Position numbers and translations under genes: made by a program. Under the pieces are notes generated by a model that was not told the origin of the DNA, made no database searches, and was given only the letters and a program-made list of their open reading frames with translations. Shown here piece after piece: positions 7,966 through 15,096 of a stretch of DNA of 33,912 bases (within the stretch, counting starts at the first letter, position 1; every line of letters begins with the position of its first letter). The stretch comes from Flavicella sp. GTDB taxonomy: Bacteria > Bacteroidota > Bacteroidia > Flavobacteriales > Flavobacteriaceae. Location of the stretch: the NCBI RefSeq assembly GCF_029238425.1, contig NZ_JAQWGB010000192.1:1-33912 (forward strand). The letters run 5' to 3'.

Positions 7966-9315
7966 ATGACAAAAAAAATATTATCACTTTTACCAATGCT
8001 TTTTTGTGTGCTAGTTTTACAGGCGCAAAAAATTAAAGTGGATGGTGTCGCTGTTGTGGTAGGAGAAAATATCGTGCTAGAGTCAGATGTTGCTAAATTT
8101 AAGCAAGAGGTTTACAATAATAGTGAAGGAAAAGTCACCATGTCTGATTGCGAAATGCTTGAGCAAATTATGTTGCAGAAGTTGTTGGCACACCATGCTG
8201 TTGTAGATAGTGTAATTGTTTCTGATGCTGAAATTGAATCGGGTGTAGAAAGAAATATTGCTTATTTGAAACAACAATTAGGTTCTGTAGAAAAGGTTTA
8301 CAAGATGTATGGTTTTGATGATGAAGCTGATTTGAGAAAAGAATTGCTTCGTATCGAAAGAGAAAACACTTTGATTCAAAGAGAGAAACAAAATGTAGTT
8401 TCTGAGGTGAATGTAACTCCTGAAGAAGTTCGTGTGTATTTTAGAAGTTTAGAGTCGCAAAACAATTTACCTGAATTTGGTGCAGAGATTGAAATGGCCC
8501 AGATTGTAATGCATATAAAACCTTCAGAAAAAGAAAATCAAGAAGTTATTGATAAATTAAAAGGAATTCGTCAAGATATTCTAAATGGTTCTAGTATGCG
8601 TATGAAAGCCGTTTTGTATTCAGAGGATCCAGGAGTGACGCAGAATGGTGGTAAGTATACATTGACTAGAGAAAGTCAGTTTGTAAAAGAGTTTAAAGAA
8701 GTGGCTTTTAGTTTGGATGAAGGTGAGGTTTCAGAACCTTTTAAATCTGATTTCGGATACCATATCATCCATTTAGAAAAAATTAAGGGGCAGGAGTTAG
8801 ATGTACGTCACATTCTAATTCAACCAAAGGTTACGCAAGAAAAGCTAAAGGAGGCTGAAGAAAAGATTACTCAAATAAGAGATAGTATTCTTGCAGATGA
8901 ACTTACTTTTGAGAAAGCTGTTATAAAGTATTCTCAGGACAAAGGAACACGTCAAAATAAGGGAATTATTATCAACCCTCAAACGAATGATGCCAATTTT
9001 GAGTTGACCAGAATGGATCCTAGTTTGTATGGAAGAGTAAGTTCTTTAAGCGTAGGTGATATTACGGAGCCGTTTTATGATGAAACGAGAGAAGGGTTAA
9101 AAATGTTTAAGTTAATTGTCTTAAGAGAAAAGAGAGAAGCTCATACGGCTGATTTCACAAGAGATTATGTGAAAATTCAACAAATGACTCTTCAGAAGAA
9201 GCAAGAAGACGCCATGGAGAAATGGTATAATGATCATGTGGTTGAAACCTTTGTAAAGATAAATGAAAGCAATAAGAGTTGTGATTATAAATATCTTTGG
9301 GGACAAGAATTATAA
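7966..9315 (+). CDS. SurA-like periplasmic PPIase with two parvulin domains
   Basis: The 449-residue protein, read from ATG 7966 two bases after the upstream stop, has a signal peptide (residues 1-20, cleavage in LQA-QK). A SurA-type N-terminal domain opens with VDGVAVVVGENIVLESDV (about 25-42). Parvulin domain 1 spans about 173-272 (AQIVMHIKP, NGGKYTL, FGYHIIHL). Parvulin domain 2 spans about 278-385 (VRHILIQP), where the usual glycine pair is partly lost (NKGIIINP). The family architecture matches E. coli SurA, the main chaperone for outer-membrane proteins. A TTG 15 bases upstream (7951) is in frame, but the ATG puts the signal peptide at the usual distance. A terminator follows directly. 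Confidence 0.93.
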   Translation: MTKKILSLLPMLFCVLVLQAQKIKVDGVAVVVGENIVLESDVAKFKQEVYNNSEGKVTMSDCEMLEQIMLQKLLAHHAVVDSVIVSDAEIESGVERNIAYLKQQLGSVEKVYKMYGFDDEADLRKELLRIERENTLIQREKQNVVSEVNVTPEEVRVYFRSLESQNNLPEFGAEIEMAQIVMHIKPSEKENQEVIDKLKGIRQDILNGSSMRMKAVLYSEDPGVTQNGGKYTLTRESQFVKEFKEVAFSLDEGEVSEPFKSDFGYHIIHLEKIKGQELDVRHILIQPKVTQEKLKEAEEKITQIRDSILADELTFEKAVIKYSQDKGTRQNKGIIINPQTNDANFELTRMDPSLYGRVSSLSVGDITEPFYDETREGLKMFKLIVLREKREAHTADFTRDYVKIQQMTLQKKQEDAMEKWYNDHVVETFVKINESNKSCDYKYLWGQEL

Positions 9316-9317
9316 AA

Positions 9318-9346
9318 AAAGAGAGCTAATTAGCTCTCTTTTTATT
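9318..9346. terminator. Bidirectional terminator between the SurA-like gene and rsmD
   Basis: GAGAGCTAA-TTAGCTCTC is a perfect palindrome flanked by seven A residues on the left and five T residues on the right, so it can end transcription from both convergent genes. It starts three bases after the SurA-like stop and ends one base before the rsmD stop. Confidence 0.92.
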
Positions 9347-9347
9347 G

Positions 9348-9887
9348 TTAGTCTTTTTCAAAAAAACTAAAAACATTTCCACCATATCTTTTCTCATACG
9401 AGAAATTAGGATGATCATTTAGTTTTGTCTGTTTGGAGTGTTCAATAATCAATAGACCTTCTTCATTCAGTAAATCCTTTTCAAAAATAATAGTAGCAAT
9501 TTTTGAAAAATCTTCATCAGAAAAATTATAAGGTGGGTCTGCAAAAATGATATCTGCCTGAATTTTTGTTTTGTCAATAAATTTATAGACATCACTTTTG
9601 ATGGTATTGATGTCAAAATCAAATTCTTTACATACTTCATTGATGTATTTGATGCAACCATAATGCTTGTCTACTGAAGTTATCTTTTGAGTCCCTCTAG
9701 AGGCAAATTCAAAACTGATATTTCCAGTACCGCTAAAAAGATCCAAAACTTCTAAATCTTCAAAATAATAAGTATTGTTAAGAATATTAAAAAGGGATTC
9801 TTTTGCCATGTCCGTTGTTGGACGAACCGGTAGGTTTTTAGGAGCGCTAAGACGTCTTCCTTTATGCTTTCCAGAAATGATTCTCAT
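9348..9887 (-). CDS. rsmD: 16S rRNA (guanine(966)-N2)-methyltransferase RsmD
   Basis: RsmD methylates N2 of G966 in 16S rRNA within the assembled 30S subunit. The 179-residue protein starts MRIISGKHKGRRL, as the family does, followed by RPTTDMAKESLFNIL, the SAM-binding motif I VLDLFSGTGNISFE (near 47-60) and the catalytic DPPY motif (FADPPYNF near 117). Length is usual. It is the last gene of a minus-strand group with DUF3822 (29 bases upstream) and ends at a shared bidirectional terminator. Confidence 0.96.
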   Translation of the reverse strand: MRIISGKHKGRRLSAPKNLPVRPTTDMAKESLFNILNNTYYFEDLEVLDLFSGTGNISFEFASRGTQKITSVDKHYGCIKYINEVCKEFDFDINTIKSDVYKFIDKTKIQADIIFADPPYNFSDEDFSKIATIIFEKDLLNEEGLLIIEHSKQTKLNDHPNFSYEKRYGGNVFSFFEKD

Positions 9888-9916
9888 TGTGTATAAAGTC
9901 TGTTAAATATGACTGT

Positions 9917-10753
9917 TTAGTTAAAAAGTATAGCGTTTGCATGTTTGGGCAAACTTTGAAACTCTTCTCTGTTGGATAAAGCATTGGCTTCATAAAAAGA
10001 GATATGTCTGATGTAAGTGTAAAGAATAGAGTATAATTCTGACTCTTTTTCGATATCACCTATCAATACCAGTTGTAATGTTTCTGGGTCGAGTTTTAGT
10101 TGTTCAGCGGTAAAAAGTATGTAATAAATAAAATCTTCAGCAGTTTGAAATTCAAATCTATTCACAACTTGAAGCTGGTTTTGTTTGAACGCTACTAATT
10201 CAAAGTTTTTATTATTTACTTGTATGTAAATTTTATCAGAAGCAGCTGTCACGTCTTCTTTAGAAGTGATTTCAATAAGTTTTGTAAAACTATGGAAATA
10301 CTCAAAAGAGCCATAAATATTGAATAAGAAATTATTGATATTTACAAATGGGATATATACGGTGTTTCTTTTTTCTGATGTATCGAAGCAAATAAAATCA
10401 ATTGGTAAAACCTTTACAGTATGTTGTAGATAGTCTTTTAAATTGTCTTCATGAAACAGTTCATCAGGGACCAGGGTTGCCAACTCATTTTGGTGGACAA
10501 CTTCGACTTTTTTAAAATCTTGACCTAGAAATTCATTTTGATCAAAAATAGTTTCAATTTCCCTGAGGTGAGTCTCGGGTGTAAGTGCTTTTTGCTCAAA
10601 TTCAAAACGTTGAAAAACGAGTGGATTCTTTTCAGGTAGCGTATAGACACAAAAAGAAAATCCATCCAAATTAATTTGGATGGACAATTGAGTTTCTTTT
10701 AAATCAGTATTTTCAACCGATTTAGAAATTATGTTATTTAACCTTTTTGTCAT
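9917..10753 (-). CDS. DUF3822 family protein
   Basis: This 278-residue protein (from ATG 10753; a further in-frame ATG lies at 10774) matches DUF3822, a Bacteroidetes-restricted family. The N-terminal part has LSIQINLDGFSFCVY and later YIPFVNINNFLFN; the C-terminal part has IYYILFTAEQLKLDPE and LVLIGDIEKESELY. My recollection is that such proteins have an actin/ASKHA-like fold without clear nucleotide motifs; nothing in the sequence proves that. It overlaps the end of the upstream membrane-protein gene by 20 bases and precedes rsmD, an order often seen in this phylum. Function is unknown. Confidence 0.85.
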   Translation of the reverse strand: MTKRLNNIISKSVENTDLKETQLSIQINLDGFSFCVYTLPEKNPLVFQRFEFEQKALTPETHLREIETIFDQNEFLGQDFKKVEVVHQNELATLVPDELFHEDNLKDYLQHTVKVLPIDFICFDTSEKRNTVYIPFVNINNFLFNIYGSFEYFHSFTKLIEITSKEDVTAASDKIYIQVNNKNFELVAFKQNQLQVVNRFEFQTAEDFIYYILFTAEQLKLDPETLQLVLIGDIEKESELYSILYTYIRHISFYEANALSNREEFQSLPKHANAILFN

Positions 10754-11459
10754 AAAAAGGAGGCCAGTTTCCATTTGAGTTAACTTCTTCTAAAGAACCT
10801 ACAGATAAAAATTCACCTTTTACCTCATCTCCACCAATAGCTTCTTTTTCTTGTCTTACTAAGTGAGGATCTAATCCTTCTAAAATTACTGCTTTATCAA
10901 CTTTGGCAATAAATACAGGAACTTCTAGTCCAGCTACTTTAGTAATGTATCCTACAGTGATTTTGAATTCTTCATTCGTATCAGGTACTTTAAGCATCTG
11001 AGTATAGTCTCTTCCTTTGAATACTGTTTCTTTTACAGATTCGTATCCAGTTGTATCAGTTACTTTCTCTTCAACTTCCACCATAATAGGTTGCCATTTG
11101 GTTCCTTTGTTAACCTGCTTGATTTCGTTGTGAGTATTTGTAATAGCAAATTCTGCTGAGTCTAAAAACTTGATTAGTTTTTCTCCGTTTCTTTCAAATT
11201 TTCCTGTAATTGTTTTGTGTGCATCTTGTGCATCACGAATCATTCTTAAATTCTCAATTACTTTAGCGTATCTAACCTTCTTTTCAACATTGAAGCGAAT
11301 AGGTCCCATAATACTATCATAGATAGAATAACCTAAATATCCTGCTACACCAAGTAGTACTATTGAAACAAGCCACTGAAGTTTTAAAGGAATGAATTTC
11401 ATAATAAGGATAGCTAACAAAACTGCTACTGCAATCCCTGCAATTAAAGTAATTATCAT
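10734..11459 (-). CDS. Membrane-anchored protein of unknown function
   Basis: The 241-residue product has two membrane segments at the N-terminus (about residues 2-20 and 27-46, joined by the short loop KFIPLKLQ). A soluble part starts with a helix (FNVEKKVRYAKVIENLRMIRDAQDAHK) that resembles the start of a pilin-like or coiled-coil domain, followed by a predicted beta-rich tail. No family was recognised. I infer an inner-membrane protein with a periplasmic domain. It heads the DUF3822-rsmD group, overlapping the next gene, and has a TAnnTTTG box upstream. Confidence 0.8.
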   Translation of the reverse strand: MIITLIAGIAVAVLLAILIMKFIPLKLQWLVSIVLLGVAGYLGYSIYDSIMGPIRFNVEKKVRYAKVIENLRMIRDAQDAHKTITGKFERNGEKLIKFLDSAEFAITNTHNEIKQVNKGTKWQPIMVEVEEKVTDTTGYESVKETVFKGRDYTQMLKVPDTNEEFKITVGYITKVAGLEVPVFIAKVDKAVILEGLDPHLVRQEKEAIGGDEVKGEFLSVGSLEEVNSNGNWPPFYDKKVK

Positions 11460-11489
11460 TGTGATTTAAGTTTTAAAAATTGAATTAGA

Positions 11490-11497
11490 CAAATCTA
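11490..11497 (-). promoter_or_regulatory. Candidate -7 box for the membrane-protein/DUF3822/rsmD group
   Basis: TAGATTTG on the minus strand fits TAnnTTTG and ends 31 bases before the start codon at 11459. At 19-20 bases further upstream the sequence is TTT rather than TTG. Confidence 0.45.
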
Positions 11498-11542
11498 CAA
11501 TTTTTTTTGAACCATAAAAATTTTTAAGGACAAATCAATCCC

Positions 11543-11550
11543 TATCTTTG
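11543..11550 (+). promoter_or_regulatory. Candidate -7 box for the RecD-like helicase gene
   Basis: TATCTTTG fits TAnnTTTG and ends 15 bases before the ATG at 11566. The -33 position at 19-base spacing reads TTT. Its last three bases form the TTG that would otherwise be taken as an upstream start codon. Confidence 0.5.
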
Positions 11551-11565
11551 CTTTTTTTTGACCCT

Positions 11566-12996
11566 ATGATTAAAACCTCCTCCAATTTTTATAAAGAATT
11601 GATAAAAACGTTTCCTTTTGAGGCTACAAGTACTCAAAATGAGCTGTTAATGATGTTGTCAGAATTTCTTTTCTCAAAAGATTCTGACGCAGTTTTTTTA
11701 TTAAAAGGGTATGCCGGAACTGGTAAGACATCTACTATAAGCACTTTGGTAAATAATTTATGGAAAATAGGTCAAAAACCGGTTTTACTTGCGCCTACGG
11801 GTAGAGCAGCAAAAGTGATTTCTTTGTATTCCAAAAAACAAGCTTTTACCATTCATAAAAAAATCTATCATCCTAAAAAAAACTCAAATGGTGGGGTGGA
11901 GTTCACAAGACAAGTTAATAAGCATACCAACACCGTGTTTTTTGTAGATGAAGCTTCTATGGTGCCAGATGCTCCAAGTAATTCAAAGTTATTTGACAAT
12001 GGTTCTTTGCTTGATGATTTAATGGATTATGTGTATTCTGGTAAAAATTGTAAGATGATTTTGATTGGTGATACTGCTCAATTACCACCTGTGAAATTAG
12101 AAGTAAGTCCTGCGTTGAATGAGGATAATTTAAGTTTTCATTATAACAAATCGGTTTCTTTAATAGAATTGGATGAAGTGATGCGTCAGCATAAAAATTC
12201 GGGGATATTGGTAAACGCAACAGAATTAAGAATGTTTATTAGCAATGATAGTTTTGCTGATTTTCAGTTCAATTTAGAGTATCCCGATGTAGTACGTTTG
12301 GTGGATAGTTATGATATTCAAGATGCGATTCACACGGCATACGACCAACATGGGATTGATGAAACTGCTATAGTAGTAAGGTCAAATAAAAGAGCCAACC
12401 AATACAATCAACAAATTCGAACGAGAATTTTAGACAAAGAAAATGAAATCTCCGTAGGGGATCATATTATGGCTGTAAAAAACAATTATTTCTGGTTGAA
12501 AGATTCCGCAGAAATTAGTTTTTTAGCCAATGGAGATACTTTTGAGGTGTTAGAGATTTTTAACACCAAAGAGTTGTATGGTTTTCGTTTTGCTGAAGTT
12601 AAAATTCGTTTGATAGATTATCCATCTCATCCACCTGTTGAGACTGTTTTATTGTTGGATACCTTGATGTCTGAAAGTCCATCACTCTCTTATGAGGAAT
12701 CGAATAGGTTGTATCAAGAAGTAGGAAAGGACTATGCGGATATTAAATCAAAATATAAAAAACTCTTAGAGATCAAGCAGAATAAATATTTTAATGCCAT
12801 TCAGGTAAAATATTCGTACGCTATGACTTGTCATAAGTCTCAGGGGGGGCAATGGGATACGGTTTTTATTGAAAAGCCATATTTGCCAGACGGGCAGAGT
12901 GTTGATTATTGGAGGTGGTTGTATACGGCAATTACAAGAGCAAAATCTAAATTATATCTTTTAGGTTTTCAGAACGAAGATATAGAAGAGCTTTAA
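11566..12996 (+). CDS. RecD-like superfamily 1 DNA helicase (AAA_30 / UvrD_C_2)
   Basis: This 476-residue 5'-3'-type SF1B helicase has Walker A GYAGTGKT (residues 48-55), APTGRAAKV (76-84), Walker B VDEAS (127-131), motif III GDTAQLPPV (168-176), motif V TCHKSQGGQWD (near 425) and motif VI AITRAKSKLY (near 460). The layout matches RecD/Dda-like helicases rather than full RecD2, since the N-terminal helix-hairpin repeats are missing. It probably acts in DNA repair or replication restart. ATG 11566 is preferred over TTG 11548, which lies in the -7 box. The stop overlaps that of the convergent LpxR-like gene. Confidence 0.93.
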   Translation: MIKTSSNFYKELIKTFPFEATSTQNELLMMLSEFLFSKDSDAVFLLKGYAGTGKTSTISTLVNNLWKIGQKPVLLAPTGRAAKVISLYSKKQAFTIHKKIYHPKKNSNGGVEFTRQVNKHTNTVFFVDEASMVPDAPSNSKLFDNGSLLDDLMDYVYSGKNCKMILIGDTAQLPPVKLEVSPALNEDNLSFHYNKSVSLIELDEVMRQHKNSGILVNATELRMFISNDSFADFQFNLEYPDVVRLVDSYDIQDAIHTAYDQHGIDETAIVVRSNKRANQYNQQIRTRILDKENEISVGDHIMAVKNNYFWLKDSAEISFLANGDTFEVLEIFNTKELYGFRFAEVKIRLIDYPSHPPVETVLLLDTLMSESPSLSYEESNRLYQEVGKDYADIKSKYKKLLEIKQNKYFNAIQVKYSYAMTCHKSQGGQWDTVFIEKPYLPDGQSVDYWRWLYTAITRAKSKLYLLGFQNEDIEEL

Positions 12997-13949
12997 TTAA
13001 ATTTATAGGATATTTGTATGCTTCCATAAGTGTTCATGTTTTCCTCTATTGCTTCTGTTTTTTTAGAATATTTGATGATGGAATAGGAAAGGTCAAATCT
13101 TTTTATCGAATACCTCAAACCGAATTCCAATTCATAAATAAAGGAATTGATCCCATAGGTAATTGGACTGTTGTCATTAAATAAACTTCCTTGAATGGTT
13201 GCATTGTAAAGTGCATATCCTAGTTGAGGTTTGATAAATAAAAACAACTCATTTTTCTGGTTTTTGTCTATGTCATTCAAATTACTAGCAAAAAGACTGC
13301 TGTTTGAATACTTGTTTAATGGCCGATTGAATAAATTAATTCTGCTGTAAATATTAGTGTTCAGTTCTGAAAAAATAGTTCCAAGTTTGAAAGAGGTGGT
13401 TGAGGTGAAGTCAATTCTCTTTTGTTCTTTTTTACTAAAGGGCTTTAAAAATAAAAATTGCATTCCAATACCCAAGGTGTTTTCAATTTGGTACTGCCAT
13501 CCTTCTGCAGGAGAAAACCCATATATATTATGGATGATATTCTGAAGATCTTGAGCCAAAGCATCAGGTCCTAAAATTCCTAATTCAAAAGAGGACTTTA
13601 AACCGAAGTTTTTATCGGAAAAAAACAATTGACTGTAGTTGATAAAAGCATAACCTGCATAGGGACGATCTATTGCTTCCGGAAAATGTGAATTTGCAAA
13701 TTGAGGTGTATACATTTGCTGACCGATTCTAAACTCATGAACCTTTTTTATTTTCGATTTTGTTCCAAGGTATCTAAAATATAAAAAGGTTCCATTTGTG
13801 TAATAACGATCATAATAGGTAGAAGTGTAAAGATCATTATCGCTGATCAATCCAAACTCTTTGGAAAAAGATTTTTGAGCACATGCTTCCTCAGTATTCA
13901 AAAAACAAAGGAAGAGGAGGTTAAGAAATAAGAAAAAATGGTTTTTCAA
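12993..13949 (-). CDS. LpxR-family outer-membrane lipid A deacylase
   Basis: The 318-residue product has a signal peptide (residues 1-24, ending ACA-QK) and the LpxR (DUF2219) pattern. Visible motifs are DNDLY with N38-D39, DRYYTNG (47-53), DRPYAG (94-99) and a GILGPDA...H segment with H140. In Salmonella LpxR an N-D pair and a His belong to the active site that removes the 3'-acyloxyacyl chain of lipid A, so catalysis looks intact. The C-terminus ends in alternating strands (IQISYKFN) with a terminal hydrophobic-Phe-Asn signature of beta-barrels. The start is TTG (13949); no ATG lies nearby. It follows lipA, separated by a strong terminator. Confidence 0.87.
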   Translation of the reverse strand: MKNHFFLFLNLLFLCFLNTEEACAQKSFSKEFGLISDNDLYTSTYYDRYYTNGTFLYFRYLGTKSKIKKVHEFRIGQQMYTPQFANSHFPEAIDRPYAGYAFINYSQLFFSDKNFGLKSSFELGILGPDALAQDLQNIIHNIYGFSPAEGWQYQIENTLGIGMQFLFLKPFSKKEQKRIDFTSTTSFKLGTIFSELNTNIYSRINLFNRPLNKYSNSSLFASNLNDIDKNQKNELFLFIKPQLGYALYNATIQGSLFNDNSPITYGINSFIYELEFGLRYSIKRFDLSYSIIKYSKKTEAIEENMNTYGSIQISYKFN

Positions 13950-13984
13950 AGGGATACTGCTTTTATCAGGAAAAGATAGTAAAA

Positions 13985-14021
13985 AAACAAAAAAGCTCTG
14001 ATTTAGAAATCAGAGCTTTTT
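13985..14021 (-). terminator. Terminator downstream of lipA
   Basis: An almost perfect hairpin (AAGCTCTGATTT / AAATCAGAGCTT around AG) is flanked by A and T runs on both sides. On the minus strand it lies 84 bases after the lipA stop and 36 bases before the LpxR-like start. It probably insulates the two minus-strand genes; its symmetry allows bidirectional use. Confidence 0.88.
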
Positions 14022-14104
14022 TACTAACCAAACTTAATTTATGAAATGAAAGGTAACCACTCCCTTCGAAAAGGATAATGCAATTACCGTGCCAAAAAAT
14101 AAAT

Positions 14105-14974
14105 TTAGTTAATGTGTTTTTGAGCTTTGTATGAAGAACGTACCAAGGCGCTGCTCTCAACGTGTTTAAAACCAAGCTCTAAGCCTATAGTTTCGTATTT
14201 TTTAAATTGTTCTGGTGTAATGAATTCTTTTACAGGTAAGTGTTTTTTACTTGGTTGTAAATATTGCCCGATGGTAACCACATCTACTTTTGCTTTTGCT
14301 AAATCATGCAAAGTTTCAATTACTTCGTCTTCAGTTTCTCCCAATCCTAACATGATACCAGATTTGGTTCTTCTCTGACCATTGTCTTTTAGATATTTTA
14401 GAACTTCCAGACTACGATCGTATTTTGCTTGAATACGTACTTCACGAGTCAATCTTCTTACCGTTTCTAAATTATGAGAAATAACTTCTGGAGCCGCTCT
14501 TAACAAACGATCGATATTTTTTTCGATTCCTTGAAAATCTGGAATCAATGTTTCAAGTGTCGTGTTTGGATTAGCTCTTCTAATAGCCTGAATTGTTTCT
14601 TCCCAAATAATGGAACCACCATCTTTTAAATCATCTCTATCTACCGAAGTAATCACGGCATGTTTAATTTTCATGATTTTAATAGATCGTGCAACTTTTT
14701 CTGGTTCGTCCCATTCTACCGTTTCAGGTCGCCCCGTCTTTACACCGCAAAAACCACAAGACCTTGTGCATACATTTCCTAGAATCATAAAGGTTGCTGT
14801 ACCTTCGCCCCAGCATTCTCCCATATTAGGACAGCTTCCACTGGCACATATGGTGTTAAGTTTGTATTTGTCAACCAAACCTCTTAGTTCCGTGTATTTT
14901 TTTCCAACCGGAAGTTTTACGCGCAACCATTTTGGCTTGGTAACTTTATTTTCTTTAATTGCTTCTTCTGACAT
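14105..14974 (-). CDS. lipA: Lipoyl synthase (radical SAM)
   Basis: LipA inserts two sulfur atoms into protein-bound octanoyl groups to give lipoyl cofactors of 2-oxoacid dehydrogenases and the glycine cleavage system. The 289-residue protein carries both iron-sulfur signatures: the auxiliary cluster [12 protein letters not shown] (C43, C48, C54) and the radical [11 protein letters not shown] (C69, C73, C76). [22 protein letters not shown] and GLGETEDEV follow, and the C-terminal RSSY motif, whose Ser coordinates the auxiliary cluster, is present. It appears monocistronic, with a TAnnTTTG box (14997-15004) upstream. Confidence 0.98.
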   Translation of the reverse strand: MSEEAIKENKVTKPKWLRVKLPVGKKYTELRGLVDKYKLNTICASGSCPNMGECWGEGTATFMILGNVCTRSCGFCGVKTGRPETVEWDEPEKVARSIKIMKIKHAVITSVDRDDLKDGGSIIWEETIQAIRRANPNTTLETLIPDFQGIEKNIDRLLRAAPEVISHNLETVRRLTREVRIQAKYDRSLEVLKYLKDNGQRRTKSGIMLGLGETEDEVIETLHDLAKAKVDVVTIGQYLQPSKKHLPVKEFITPEQFKKYETIGLELGFKHVESSALVRSSYKAQKHIN

Positions 14975-14996
14975 AACCTGTTATTTTAGGTGCATG

Positions 14997-15004
14997 CAAA
15001 GTTA
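14997..15004 (-). promoter_or_regulatory. Candidate -7 box for lipA
   Basis: TAACTTTG on the minus strand fits TAnnTTTG and ends 22 bases before the lipA start codon. No TTG is present at the usual -33 spacing. Confidence 0.4.
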
Positions 15005-15096
15005 CAAATAAAGTCGTTCAATTGTTTATGTAAATATTTTAAAAATAGCAATGCATAACTAACAAATTGAGGATAGAATTCTTTTACATTTTGAAT

